64,000 nucleotides of DNA from Ohtaekwangia koreensis (GCF_900167975.1 NZ_FUZU01000001.1:1646580-1710579), one strand, 5' to 3'; shown: positions 1 through 9,887, numbered from the stretch's first letter. Numbers and translations: made by a program. The notes: generated by a model not told the origin, from the sequence alone.

Positions 1-329
1 CCAGAATTCTTCAAGGCGAGATAGGCGAGTATATTATTACGGCAAGAAAAAGTGGTGATCAGTGGTTTATAGGTGCTATAACCAATAATACAGCGCGTGA
101 GGTATCAATTTCGCTTAACTTTTTATCCAACGCGAAGAAATACACTGCAATTATATACTCCGATGATGCCGCGGTCAATACACGTACACATGTAAAAACA
201 GAACAACGCAAAGTGAAACCGTCCGATGTATTGAAAGTAAAACTTAATGGTTCCGGAGGTATAGCACTTTGGATATACCCGGAACAAGACAAGGCTAGTG
301 TAAAGGATGCTGCAGGAAATAAAAAATAA
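1..329 (+). CDS. Glycoside hydrolase family 97, C-terminal fragment
   Basis: This is the 3' end of a gene that begins before the window. The frame enters at base 3 and gives 108 residues to the TAA at 327-329. The segment starts with GEYIITARKSGDQWFIGAIT, which matches the C-terminal beta-sandwich of GH97 enzymes (alpha-glucosidase or alpha-galactosidase, SusB type). The remainder is alternating beta strands ending in a hydrophilic tail. The catalytic barrel lies outside the window, so inverting versus retaining subtype and substrate cannot be read. It is likely a periplasmic exo-glycosidase. A strong terminator follows, so it probably ends its own transcription unit. Identification rests on pattern memory of the C-terminal domain only. 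Confidence 0.75.
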   Translation, partial: RILQGEIGEYIITARKSGDQWFIGAITNNTAREVSISLNFLSNAKKYTAIIYSDDAAVNTRTHVKTEQRKVKPSDVLKVKLNGSGGIALWIYPEQDKASVKDAAGNKK

Positions 330-370
330 TGATTTGGTAGGTTGCGGTTTATTTTGGGTTAATAAACCTT

Positions 371-412
371 CACTCATGGTACACTTCGGTGTCCATGAGT
401 GTTTTGTTTTTT
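371..412 (+). terminator. Rho-independent terminator after the GH97 gene
   Basis: CACTCATGG pairs perfectly with CCATGAGTG. Inside this lies a second stem ACAC-TTCG-GTGT closed by a stable UUCG-type tetraloop, and the hairpin is followed directly by TTTTGTTTTTT. This is a textbook intrinsic terminator on the + strand. Confidence 0.93.
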
Positions 413-462
413 ACGTTAGTAACCAATAGACTGCTGAATATTCTATATTTATAAATAAGCAC

Positions 463-1638
463 ATGAACATGAGAGGGAGACATTCTTATATTTCTTCAAT
501 TGGTTTTATTGGTATAGTCATTTTGATAGGAGTGTTTTTGGATGCTTGCTCAATCAAGTCTTCCCATGACACAGCACAGGGTGGAGCTGTAGAGTATGAT
601 TTTTTATCGGTCAATTCCCAAATACAAAACTGGATAGACAGCGGGTATTACGATGGAGCGTCAATTCTTGTGGTGAAAGATAGCCAGGTAGTGCTTGAAA
701 AGTACTTTGGGAAGTATATTCCGGAAACACAGGTATATATAGCTTCAGCAGGCAAGTGGCTTGCGGCTGCTACAATTGCAACACTGGTTGCCGAGCGCAG
801 ACTTTCGTGGAATGATTCAGTGGCAAAGTGGCTTCCGGAATTTAAAGATATAAAGGGCAAGGCTACTGTGAGACAACTACTGTCCCACACTTCCGGATAC
901 CCGGATTATCAACCGGAAGGCAATCACCGTGATGATTATCAATCTCTCGAAGAAGCTGTAAAGCACATTGCAAACCTTCCTGCAGATACAATGCCGGGAA
1001 CTAAATTTCAATACGGCGGCCTCGCAATGCAGGTGGTTGGCAGGATAGCCGAGGTTGCTACAGGGAAGAAATGGGAAGATCTTTTCCAGGAAAAGATAGC
1101 GATACCGCTCAACATGACGAATACACATTTTACACCAGTCGATAGTACGGATGGTCATAATCCGATGATCGGAGGTGGCGCACGCAGTACACTGCACGAC
1201 TATATTCACTTCCTGGAAATGATTGCAGGGAACGGTATATATAAAGGAAAGTATATTCTCTCACCCGAAAGTATAGAAGCCATGCAGGCCGACCAGGTAA
1301 AGGAAGCGATCGTTCCGGTTGGTGAGTATGTTGAGAAAGCACGTGCGTCCAAGCATACCGGTATATATGGATTAGGGGAGTGGCGTGAGATCCTCAATGA
1401 CGAGGGTGATGCCGTGCTGATCAGCAGTCCGAGTTGGGCGGGTGCCTATCCGTGGATCGATAAGGAATACGGAATATATGGATTTTTTATCGCTCATGTA
1501 AATGTCGGAAAGGCAAACCGTGATAAGTTCTCATCCTTTTATGCAAGCCCTTTGCTTCCTATACTTGTGCGCAATGCGATTGATAGCACAGAGCCATCTA
1601 ATCTCAGTAGTAAAGGCGTTGTAAAGAAAAAGTATTAG
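463..1638 (+). CDS. Serine hydrolase lipoprotein, class C beta-lactamase family
   Basis: A 391-residue protein of the beta-lactamase/EstB/DD-peptidase superfamily. An N-terminal hydrophobic stretch (about 11-27) ends in a lipobox with Cys29 (LDAC), so it is probably a lipoprotein. The nucleophile motif SxxK is SAGK at 95-98. LLSHTSG at 139-145 is the family landmark after it, and YGG at 184-186 sits where the YxN motif is expected. A glycine-rich GGGAR segment follows near residue 228. Members range from beta-lactamases to esterases and peptidases; placed between GH97 and GH39 genes, an esterase removing acyl groups from a glycan is attractive but only inferred. The ATG at 463 immediately precedes the signal sequence and is well placed. 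Confidence 0.85.
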   Translation: MNMRGRHSYISSIGFIGIVILIGVFLDACSIKSSHDTAQGGAVEYDFLSVNSQIQNWIDSGYYDGASILVVKDSQVVLEKYFGKYIPETQVYIASAGKWLAAATIATLVAERRLSWNDSVAKWLPEFKDIKGKATVRQLLSHTSGYPDYQPEGNHRDDYQSLEEAVKHIANLPADTMPGTKFQYGGLAMQVVGRIAEVATGKKWEDLFQEKIAIPLNMTNTHFTPVDSTDGHNPMIGGGARSTLHDYIHFLEMIAGNGIYKGKYILSPESIEAMQADQVKEAIVPVGEYVEKARASKHTGIYGLGEWREILNDEGDAVLISSPSWAGAYPWIDKEYGIYGFFIAHVNVGKANRDKFSSFYASPLLPILVRNAIDSTEPSNLSSKGVVKKKY

Positions 1639-1734
1639 CCTGTGCTAATGAAAAGATCGTATCTTCGGATGATGCATGACACTACAGGATTCTGCTCCCT
1701 GCCAAATAGAATATACTTCCATTAAACTGCTGCT

Positions 1735-3432
1735 ATGAATAACAAGCTTTTACATAACATACTATTAACGGGGTTACTGGCACTTATATTTTCGTGCGGT
1801 ATATCTTTGGCACAGCCATCCAACAGACAGATTACAATGGATCTTCGCCAGCAGGGTAAACCACTGCGGCCGATATGGGCATACTTTGGATATGATGAGC
1901 CTAATTATACCTATATGCGCGATGGCAAGAAATTGCTCAGCGAGCTGGCAGCACTTAGCCCGGTGCCGGTATATGTACGCGCCCATAACCTCTTGACAAC
2001 CGGTGATGGGACGGCAGCATTAAAATGGGGATCCACCAACGCCTATACCGAAGATGCGCAAGGAAATCCAGTTTATACCTGGAATCTTGTGGACAGCATC
2101 ATGGACACGTATGTGAGTCGCGGAATGAAACCCATTGTAGAAATTGGCTTTATGCCAGAGGCATTGTCTGTACAACCCAAGCCCTACCGGCACGAATGGA
2201 AGCCTGGCATGGACTACAATAAAGTATATACCGGCTGGGCGTATCCTCCAAGAGATTATAAAAAATGGGAAACACTGATATATGAGTGGGTGAAGCACTC
2301 TATACAACGGTATGGCCAGGCGGAAGTAAAAAGCTGGTGGTGGGAAGTATGGAATGAACCAAATATAGGATACTGGAAGGGTACACCGGAGGAGTATTTC
2401 AGGCTATATGACCACGCAGCGAATGGTGTAAAGCATGCGCTCCCCGAGGCACGTATAGGCGGGCCCTCTACAACCGGTCCGGGCTGGGATAAAGCAGCTG
2501 CTTATCTGAAAAGCTTTTTACAGCATTGTTCAGATGGGAAAAATTATGCAACCGGAAAGAAGGGATCTCCCCTGGACTTCATCAGCTTCCACGGAAAGGG
2601 AAGTCCGAAGGTCATCGATGGACATGTGCGCATGAATATGTCTCCGGAATTAAACGATGCTGCGAAAGGTTTTGAAATTGTAAATGCTTCACCGTTTAAG
2701 CATTTACCTCTACTTCTTACTGAGTTCGATCCCGAAGGATGTGCAGCCTGTGGCATGACCACGAATCCAGAGAATGCATATCGCAATGGAACAATGTATT
2801 CAAGCTATACCGCGTCTTCTTTTGCAAGACTATACGATCTCGCGGACAAGTATAGCGTAAATTTGGAGGGTGCTATAAGTTGGTCGTTTGAATTTGAAAA
2901 TCAACGCTGGTTCGATGGATTCAGAGATCTCGCCACGAATGGTATAGATAAACCAGTGTTGAATGTTTTTCGCATGTATGGAATGATGTCCGGCAACCGG
3001 GTAAAGATTATAAATCCCATGGAGATTCCGCTTGACAGTATAGTAAAGACCAGTGTCCGTGGGAATGTCGCAGATATACATGCGCTCGCCACAGTTGATA
3101 AAAATTCAACATCCGTCATGATCTGGAATTATCACGATGCCGATGTTCCCCGGGAAAATATACCGGTTACTATTACGATACAGAACATTCCTGCTGGTAA
3201 AGTTTTATTGAATCATTATCGAATCGACCAGGATCACAGTAATTCGTATGAAGTCTGGAAAAAAATGGGATCGCCTCAAGCCGTTACTGATGAGCAATAT
3301 CAAATTCTTGAAAAAGCAGGACAATTACAGTTGTTACAGTCACCTCAATGGATAACAACCAAAAAAGGCGAAGCCTCTATACATTTTACATTGCCGGCAC
3401 AAGCTGTTTCATTTCTAAAATTGACGTATTGA
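1735..3432 (+). CDS. Secreted glycoside hydrolase family 39 (beta-xylosidase-like)
   Basis: A 565-residue secreted protein with a signal peptide (1-26, cleavage near SLAQ). The (beta/alpha)8 barrel carries the clan GH-A signature WNEPN at 206-210, where Glu208 is the expected acid/base. The likely nucleophile is Glu330 in LLLTEFD. The surrounding WWWEVWNEPNIGYW and GGPSTTGPGWD segments are typical of GH39 (beta-xylosidase, alpha-L-iduronidase and related retaining enzymes). A C-terminal beta-sandwich follows from about residue 430. It probably acts in the periplasm on xylose- or uronic-acid-containing oligosaccharides, fitting the lyase and GH88 genes downstream. The exact substrate is not deducible. 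Confidence 0.85.
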   Translation: MNNKLLHNILLTGLLALIFSCGISLAQPSNRQITMDLRQQGKPLRPIWAYFGYDEPNYTYMRDGKKLLSELAALSPVPVYVRAHNLLTTGDGTAALKWGSTNAYTEDAQGNPVYTWNLVDSIMDTYVSRGMKPIVEIGFMPEALSVQPKPYRHEWKPGMDYNKVYTGWAYPPRDYKKWETLIYEWVKHSIQRYGQAEVKSWWWEVWNEPNIGYWKGTPEEYFRLYDHAANGVKHALPEARIGGPSTTGPGWDKAAAYLKSFLQHCSDGKNYATGKKGSPLDFISFHGKGSPKVIDGHVRMNMSPELNDAAKGFEIVNASPFKHLPLLLTEFDPEGCAACGMTTNPENAYRNGTMYSSYTASSFARLYDLADKYSVNLEGAISWSFEFENQRWFDGFRDLATNGIDKPVLNVFRMYGMMSGNRVKIINPMEIPLDSIVKTSVRGNVADIHALATVDKNSTSVMIWNYHDADVPRENIPVTITIQNIPAGKVLLNHYRIDQDHSNSYEVWKKMGSPQAVTDEQYQILEKAGQLQLLQSPQWITTKKGEASIHFTLPAQAVSFLKLTY

Positions 3433-3803
3433 TTTATGTTGAAAACATTTTGCAATTTATCCTGACTACATAAATCCCATAATAGAAGCCGGAAGTTTAA
3501 AACATTTTGCACTACAACGATGAAGTAAAATGCTTCAGGTATATAAACAAGCCACTGAAGAAATCGGTGGCTTGTTTCGTTTTCACGAAAGTCTGAAGAA
3601 ATGCTTTTGGATATTATTCTGTGCCAATTCCGGAGTGTGTTGTTTGAAACGATTGAAATGTATGATTTGGTTTATGATTTATCGCCTTTGAGCCATAATT
3701 AATACGCCTTTTCTCCTCGTATCAGCAATTTTAGAACATTAAAATTTGTGTTATAGGAGTCTTTTGAGGATTAGGCACAAGGATAGTTTAAAGCAAAGTA
3801 CCG
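3433..3803. other. Intergenic region with one terminator
   Basis: About 370 bases without a supported gene between the GH39 gene and the next secreted protein. Apart from the hairpin at 3546-3583 I see no RNA gene or repeat. Bases 3590-3800 probably contain the promoter of the downstream gene, but no clear Bacteroidota -33/-7 pair (TTTG / TAnnTTTG) could be picked out. Confidence 0.5.
3546..3583 (+). terminator. Rho-independent terminator after GH39
   Basis: AACAAGCCAC (3546-3555) pairs perfectly with GTGGCTTGTT (3567-3576) across an 11-base loop, and the stem is followed by TCGTTTT. It lies 113 bases after the GH39 stop codon. Confidence 0.85.
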
Positions 3804-6146
3804 ATGATCTCTACCAAAGAAATGTATACTGTAAAGACGCTGTTGTTGGTAATATTAAGCAATATTTCTATTTGCGTTTCCGCGCAGTACAAGATTGCCG
3901 ATACGATCATCACCGGAGAGGCAGCTTCTGAGAAAGTTCACGCATTGAAAGGGGTAAGAAGCGAAGCGATTATTGGTGCGCTGAATGAACCCGCACGAAT
4001 TCTCTTACCTCCTGAGACTGCCTATTGGGAAGGAGGCAAGATCACATTCACGATGAAGGTAGATCCTGAGAAACAGAATTACTTCACGGCTAAATTCTGG
4101 GGCTCCGAAGCGAACCCGAATTCACTAGTACTGTCTTGTGAAGGTAAACAAATCGGGTATAATCATTTAGGAGATTATGATGTACTATATCTGGGCGATG
4201 AAGCGCCTGCTTATAAGGATCGTTTTTTTTATAATACAAGTCCATTGCCGATTTCACTGACCAAAGGCAGAAGTGAATTGAACTTTGAGATTCGCAGTCG
4301 CGGACCTGCCTGGCGTTACGGACAAACCTTCGAGCAATACCAGAAAAACATGGAGAAGTCAAGCTGTGGTATCTATCGCCTATATATACATACGAATAAT
4401 TATTTTATACCACCTTCTCAAGAGAAGCAAGGCACTACACCAAAGCCCACGCTACGAAAAGAACCGGGTGAAGCTATACTGGTGAAACTGAAAGACCGGG
4501 TCAATAAAAATATTGACGCATTACTGAAGGGTACTTATCCATTGACGCAGCAGGAAATATTTTTCCTGGCGAAAGCGTGGCATGTTCGCTGGACAACGGC
4601 TTATCATAATCAAACTGTTCTGCCGCGCGTTGTTTACTCCATTGACGCATTCTTCTGGAGAAACCGTAAAGATCCGAAGTTGGTAACATACGATCCGCAT
4701 CAATATAATCCTGACTGGTTTGGTTTCGGAACGATTGGCAGCGCTGTTCTTTTATTGGAGGAGCAACTTGCTCCAACATGGCAGGAGTCGATAACGGATA
4801 GCCTTGGGAATACAATCAACAGGAAAGCCGCCTGGGCAGAAATGCTCCTGGCGAGTCGCGAATATTTACGAACACACAGGCGACAGTATACTAATCAGTC
4901 GATGATTATAGACATGAATCTATACCTAAGCAACAAGTGTCTCGCAAGACTTGATGCAACGAGAGCCTTTTCTGAAGGTGAAGCACTTCGGTATATATAT
5001 GAAGCTATAGGATTGCAACCGTGGCTCGGCAGTGATACTGATCATGGTCCTGAAAAACCGTTGGGTGATCAGTATTATCAGCTTACCGATAAAGGCCTTA
5101 CAAAGGAGCTGGGTTATGTTGGCTATTACGGTGAGGTACTGGACTGGGTAACGCAAATATATATTGCTACCTGCAAGGCGAATGATCTTTCATCAGGGGA
5201 TTTTAAAATAAAAGAGCAGCTTGTCAGAATGGCAAAGGCGCGCGCAATGTTTCGATATCCAACGGTGGATGCCGAGGGTAATAAAGCCATGCGCATCGAA
5301 ACGATCATTGGCTGGCGCGATACACACTATCCCGGAGACGTTACCTATACTGAACGCCAGGGGTGGGATGCATCACCATTTCTTTCCGTGGTTGCCACGA
5401 TGGATCAACAATCTATAGGATATGCACAGCAGATGTTAGAGGATAACCAGTTCTTTAAATCGGTTGAAGATAAAATGGCGACCAGTGCAAATCTTCGGGT
5501 TACACAAAGCCTGTTGCCGATCCCCGATCAGTATGAAACAATTCGGACACAACCACAGAGTATATATCGTTTGCCAATGTCATTTGATCAGCCTGACCTG
5601 GTGTGGTCTGACGAAGAGGATGGTGTAGTGGCTATAAAGAACGGTGATGATATACTCTACACATCCCTCTACTGGAGAGCACGGCATGCGGTTAACAACC
5701 TGGCGCGCGTTCACTACATAACACCGCTATTTGACCGCGTTGCTATAGTACAGCAGAAGACGGAGTTTGAACCCAGCGGTTTGGTATATAGTCGGCCTGA
5801 TCACGTTGATTTTGGTTTTGGCAATGGAGGACATCAATATCCTGGCGACCTGCATTCTGCCCACGCAGGTGAAAAACTTCCGATCGCAAAAATTCCGGCA
5901 GGTATAGTATACAAGCAAGGTGAAGAGAATAGCTATGCAGGGCGAGCAGGCTTCTATATTCTTGAATATGGCGGCTACCTGATTGCTATGAATATGTCTG
6001 ACAATAAAACATATACACTTACCGTTCCCGAGCATTTTAAAAATGCGATCAATCTGTCAACGCATGTAAGTATAAAGAAGGTCCAGTCCATAAAGATTGG
6101 CCCTAAGAAGACGCTTGTGCTTTATGAAAAAAATGGAAGTAAGTAA
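3804..6146 (+). CDS. Secreted protein of unknown function in polysaccharide locus
   Basis: A 780-residue protein that I do not recognise. A second ATG at 3822 is the more likely start, because it follows AAAGA and directly opens a signal peptide (MYTVKTLLLVIL..., cleavage near VSAQ). Residues about 40-200 look like a beta-rich jelly-roll domain. Residues about 220-560 are helix-rich with many Trp/Tyr and resemble an (alpha/alpha) toroid of the kind found in polysaccharide lyases and GH88/GH105 enzymes. The last 170 residues are beta-rich. Candidate catalytic residues are abundant (for example the DTDHGPEKP, GWRDTHYPGD and GNGGHQYPGDLHSAH segments) but cannot be assigned. It lies between GH39 and a heparinase II/III-type lyase in the same direction, so a glycan-active enzyme is likely. 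The function is inferred from context only. Confidence 0.8.
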   Translation: MISTKEMYTVKTLLLVILSNISICVSAQYKIADTIITGEAASEKVHALKGVRSEAIIGALNEPARILLPPETAYWEGGKITFTMKVDPEKQNYFTAKFWGSEANPNSLVLSCEGKQIGYNHLGDYDVLYLGDEAPAYKDRFFYNTSPLPISLTKGRSELNFEIRSRGPAWRYGQTFEQYQKNMEKSSCGIYRLYIHTNNYFIPPSQEKQGTTPKPTLRKEPGEAILVKLKDRVNKNIDALLKGTYPLTQQEIFFLAKAWHVRWTTAYHNQTVLPRVVYSIDAFFWRNRKDPKLVTYDPHQYNPDWFGFGTIGSAVLLLEEQLAPTWQESITDSLGNTINRKAAWAEMLLASREYLRTHRRQYTNQSMIIDMNLYLSNKCLARLDATRAFSEGEALRYIYEAIGLQPWLGSDTDHGPEKPLGDQYYQLTDKGLTKELGYVGYYGEVLDWVTQIYIATCKANDLSSGDFKIKEQLVRMAKARAMFRYPTVDAEGNKAMRIETIIGWRDTHYPGDVTYTERQGWDASPFLSVVATMDQQSIGYAQQMLEDNQFFKSVEDKMATSANLRVTQSLLPIPDQYETIRTQPQSIYRLPMSFDQPDLVWSDEEDGVVAIKNGDDILYTSLYWRARHAVNNLARVHYITPLFDRVAIVQQKTEFEPSGLVYSRPDHVDFGFGNGGHQYPGDLHSAHAGEKLPIAKIPAGIVYKQGEENSYAGRAGFYILEYGGYLIAMNMSDNKTYTLTVPEHFKNAINLSTHVSIKKVQSIKIGPKKTLVLYEKNGSK

Positions 6147-6219
6147 GCATAAGCATGATTTTCAATTTGTAGATCACGAATGTCTAACCTCTGAAGTAAT
6201 TTATTAAATCCAGACCCGA

Positions 6220-8574
6220 ATGTGTTCGCGCTATAAAATATACCTTACCCTTTTGTTACTATATGTAGTGTTTATACCTGCAATCTCACAAGATCGACAG
6301 GCCGGGCATCCGTTCTTGTTCTTTACAAAAGATCGCGTTCAACACTTGCAGGAAACAATAAAGAAAGATACCGCGATTGCCCGTGCCTGGAGTGACATGA
6401 AAACCAAAGTGGATCGCTTGTTGGCAGAAAGTAAAGAGGCAAATATAGAGGTGTTAAGCCTGGCCTGGTGTATGACCGGTGATGTGAAATATGCAGTGGC
6501 TGCCCGTAGCAACTTATTGCAGTTGATTGACCGGAAGCAGTGGGATGGAATGGATGATCGGACACCGCGTTGGAATTCCGGACTTAATACTGCACATACA
6601 TGCTTTTCCGCAGCGGTGGCCTTTGATTGTATATATGTATACCTGACCCCGGCTGATCGAAAGCAGATAGCACAGGGGATTTTACAGCTTGGCATTAAGC
6701 CGTTGCTCGATGACTGGATTTCAGAAGACAAACGAATTCATTCCCTGAACTCGATGGGACACAATTGGTGGAGCGCCTGTGCGTATATGGCTGGCGTTGC
6801 GTCCATCGCGGTCAGACAGGAAATTCCCGAAGCAACGGAATGGGCTCACACCATTATGCAAGCCAGCAAGGAATGGTTTGCTTTTTCAGGAAGTGTTTTG
6901 GAAAATAAACCTTCGAACTTCGATGCTGCTGGAGGTTTCTATGAAAGTATAAGCTATGCTGATTTCGGAATGTCCGAGTATCTATACTTTCGTCTTGCAT
7001 ATACCCATGCATTTGGTGCAGTGAAAATGCCGTATGACGTGATGCTTGAAAAAACAGCGGACTGGTTTATCAACGGATGTTATCCAAATTCCAATCGTAT
7101 GATGTCATTGAACTTTGGTGACTCAAATCCTTTTGCTACGGGCGTGAAGCCTATCAAACTTATGCTCGCCCTCGGGTATAAAAAAGAGCAATACCAATGG
7201 TACTTGCAAGAAGTAAAAAACAGTGTAAGCAGAGATATTACTTCTCCTGTAGGTTTGGTGCTCGAACCCGATTATGATAATAAGATTTCTGTGCCAGCTC
7301 TGCCTCCATCGGCTATATATAGTGATATGGGCTGGGCGATGCTGCGCTCATCTTGGAATAAGAATGCAACACTGCTTGGAATTAAATGTGGCTATACCTG
7401 GAATCACGCACATGCTGATGCTGGTTCCTTCGTGCTGTACCACCGCGGAAAAAATCTATTGATCGATGGGGGTGATGTGAATTACGGATTGCCCGAGTAT
7501 AGCAGTTACTTTGTTCGAAGTGAAGCACACAACGTGATGTTGTTTAACGGTCAGGCACAGGACTCACAAGACCAGTATCATGCCGTTAAAAACCCTGGAC
7601 GATTGTATAATCTGATCGATGCAGGTAAACTTAAATATATACTCGCCGATGCAACCGGTCCTACATCGCATTTTTTCCTGAGGAACTACAGGAATTTCCT
7701 CTGGGTCGGTAATGTCATTCTTGTAATAGACGATGTAAAGACGTATGAGCCTGGTAAATTTGAATGGCTTCTGCATGCTGAGAAGGATGTAAAGCAGAAA
7801 GGTCCTGATTTGGAGATTACCTGTGATTCTGCTTCTGTATTAGTACGTCCTTTATTCCCAGAGATGCTACCCACAGGCTACCCGCATGATTTTCCGGAGA
7901 AAATGAAACTGGAAGAAAGAGTCGGCATAAAAGATCGCGATGCAAAAACAAAGATTACCTATTATGCTATATCTCCAGCGGAGCCTTCACGCCAGACTAA
8001 ATTTATAACCGCCATCCTGTTGCTGGATGATGCAAACAAACCTATAAAAACATTTACAGGTTCTTCCGGTGCCAGTGGAGCAGCTGGTCGAACCAACCTT
8101 CCTATACTTGAAAAACTGGAAGGCAAGGATATGATCGGGGTGAAGATAACACAAGGCGAGGAGGTGACTTATATATACTTTAACCTGTTGGCAGATGGAA
8201 GATTAATGCACCGGAACAGTATCAATACAATGAATGGTTGGGAAACCGATGCGTATATGTTGGTAATTACATTTCCAGAAAAATCCGATACTGGTAATCC
8301 TGACGATGCTACAGAATATTTTGTAAGCAACGGAAGTTTTTTACGAAAAGATGAAAAGGTAATCGTTCACTCACTTTCCAAAGTATTTATGTCGGTGCAA
8401 CATGATGATGGTAAACTAAATGTTCATTTACAAGGGCAGCCAATAATTAATGTAAAGTTGCTTGCGAACAAAAAGCCAACTGTCTTACGGGTGAATGACG
8501 TGAACACGTCCCCTATATATACAAAAGGAAAGTTGAAAATTGTTCTGGATGAAACTGCAAAAAGCGATCGATGA
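6220..8574 (+). CDS. Heparinase II/III-family polysaccharide lyase
   Basis: A 784-residue secreted protein with an N-terminal signal peptide (cleavage near AISQ). The N-terminal half is an (alpha/alpha) toroid: HPFLFFTKDRVQHLQ opening, MGHNWWSACAYMAG around 180-195, and GFYESISYADFG near 240. The second half is the heparinase II/III-like beta-sandwich, with the hallmark WNHAHADAGSF (His396 and His398 within it) and then LLIDGGDVNYGLPEY and SEAHNVML. This family contains heparin, alginate, ulvan and related lyases that act by beta-elimination on uronic-acid linkages. It probably releases unsaturated oligosaccharides that the GH88 encoded next would process. I cannot assign a PL family number with confidence. 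Confidence 0.85.
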   Translation: MCSRYKIYLTLLLLYVVFIPAISQDRQAGHPFLFFTKDRVQHLQETIKKDTAIARAWSDMKTKVDRLLAESKEANIEVLSLAWCMTGDVKYAVAARSNLLQLIDRKQWDGMDDRTPRWNSGLNTAHTCFSAAVAFDCIYVYLTPADRKQIAQGILQLGIKPLLDDWISEDKRIHSLNSMGHNWWSACAYMAGVASIAVRQEIPEATEWAHTIMQASKEWFAFSGSVLENKPSNFDAAGGFYESISYADFGMSEYLYFRLAYTHAFGAVKMPYDVMLEKTADWFINGCYPNSNRMMSLNFGDSNPFATGVKPIKLMLALGYKKEQYQWYLQEVKNSVSRDITSPVGLVLEPDYDNKISVPALPPSAIYSDMGWAMLRSSWNKNATLLGIKCGYTWNHAHADAGSFVLYHRGKNLLIDGGDVNYGLPEYSSYFVRSEAHNVMLFNGQAQDSQDQYHAVKNPGRLYNLIDAGKLKYILADATGPTSHFFLRNYRNFLWVGNVILVIDDVKTYEPGKFEWLLHAEKDVKQKGPDLEITCDSASVLVRPLFPEMLPTGYPHDFPEKMKLEERVGIKDRDAKTKITYYAISPAEPSRQTKFITAILLLDDANKPIKTFTGSSGASGAAGRTNLPILEKLEGKDMIGVKITQGEEVTYIYFNLLADGRLMHRNSINTMNGWETDAYMLVITFPEKSDTGNPDDATEYFVSNGSFLRKDEKVIVHSLSKVFMSVQHDDGKLNVHLQGQPIINVKLLANKKPTVLRVNDVNTSPIYTKGKLKIVLDETAKSDR

Positions 8575-8636
8575 TCTTGATGATAGCTATTTTTTGGTCT
8601 ATGTTAATGTGGGTATAAGCAGCTTATATATTGAAT

Positions 8637-9887
8637 ATGAAAGATGTAATGGTTACAAGTATGGTAAGTGAACAAGCTGCAAGACGGAGCATGTTAAAAC
8701 GATATATACTGATGGCCGGTTTAATGATTCTTTTGGCGCTAACCAGTGCCGCATGGATTAAGTACAGGAATGACGCATCCTTGGATGTAAACGAGAATCT
8801 TGATTACTGCGTGGATCAGGCTCGTAAAACATTACTCCAAATTCCTGGCGGAGCTTTGATGCCTCGTAGTATCGACCATGATAAATCTTCCTGGCGATAT
8901 GTACCCATCGAAGATTGGACAAGCGGCTTTTGGCCTGGTACGCTGTGGTATATTTACGAAGCCACTGGCGATGAACAATGGAGGGTAGAAGCGGATAGAT
9001 ATACCCGGATGCTCGCACCTTTATCACAACGCAGGGCAATGGATCATGATCTTGGGTTCCAAATGTTTTCAAGCTTCGGTAACGGCTATCGTCTTATACA
9101 AGATACTTCCTATAAAGAAATAATTCTTCGTACAGCCGATACGTTGGCAACGCTATATAATGAAGCAGCCGGAACCATCCGATCGTGGCCCGGAATGGTG
9201 AAGGAAAAAGGATGGCCGCACAATACGATCATCGATAATATGATTAATCTTGAATTATTATTCTGGGCCAGCAAGCATGGCGGTGATAAATCATTGTATG
9301 ATATAGCTGTTCGTCACGCAGAGACGACCATGAAAAATCATTTCCGTCCTGACTATACGTCTTACCATGTTGTACTCTATGATACCCTTACCGGGGAGAA
9401 AATTAAAGGTATGACGCACCAGGGATTTTCAGATGAAAGTATGTGGGCTCGTGGACAGGCCTGGGCTATTTATGGATTTACAATGGTATATCGTGAAACG
9501 AAGGATCGCAGATTTCTCGATTTTGTACAAGCGGTGATAGATGTATACTTGTCTCATTTACCGGCAGACGATATTCCGTACTGGGATTTTAATGCGCCTC
9601 GTATTCCTCATGAGACTCGCGATGCTTCGGCCGCAGCCATTACTGCATCGGCTTTGCTTGAACTTGCAAGGTATGTTCCGAAGTCTAAGAGCGATTACTA
9701 TCAGGAAAAGGCAACACGAATGCTATATATCCTTTCATCGGAGCAATACCAGAGCCGTAATCGTAACGCATCATTTCTTCTTCATTCAACAGGTCATCGG
9801 CCTAATGGAACGGAGGTTGATGCATCCATTATTTATGCTGATTACTATTATATCGAAGCATTGTTGAGACTAAAGGTCCTGCAATAA
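8637..9887 (+). CDS. Glycoside hydrolase family 88, unsaturated uronyl hydrolase
   Basis: GH88 enzymes hydrate the 4,5-unsaturated uronic acid left at the non-reducing end after lyase cleavage. The protein has an N-terminal hydrophobic anchor (about residues 23-42, from Ile-Leu-Met to Ala-Trp) and an (alpha/alpha)6 barrel. Conserved segments visible are WTSGFWPGTLWY, HDLGFQMF with Asp138, IIDNMINLELLFWA with Asp200 (the two expected catalytic Asp residues), WARGQAWAIYGF and RDASAAAITASALLEL. The ATG at 8637 is chosen over an in-frame TTG at 8631. It starts 62 bases after the lyase gene in the same direction, and the lyase/GH88 pair is a classical two-step route. Confidence 0.9.
   Translation: MKDVMVTSMVSEQAARRSMLKRYILMAGLMILLALTSAAWIKYRNDASLDVNENLDYCVDQARKTLLQIPGGALMPRSIDHDKSSWRYVPIEDWTSGFWPGTLWYIYEATGDEQWRVEADRYTRMLAPLSQRRAMDHDLGFQMFSSFGNGYRLIQDTSYKEIILRTADTLATLYNEAAGTIRSWPGMVKEKGWPHNTIIDNMINLELLFWASKHGGDKSLYDIAVRHAETTMKNHFRPDYTSYHVVLYDTLTGEKIKGMTHQGFSDESMWARGQAWAIYGFTMVYRETKDRRFLDFVQAVIDVYLSHLPADDIPYWDFNAPRIPHETRDASAAAITASALLELARYVPKSKSDYYQEKATRMLYILSSEQYQSRNRNASFLLHSTGHRPNGTEVDASIIYADYYYIEALLRLKVLQ

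Noticed and set aside
230-235. GAFTDA instead of GAFTGA in the NtrC-type regulator (residue positions)
   Set aside because: It is a well-known natural variant in this family and not an anomaly.
59-377. Two - strand frames overlapping the GH97 fragment
   Set aside because: Both are antisense to a gene with a clear family signature and overlap its terminator; no independent support.
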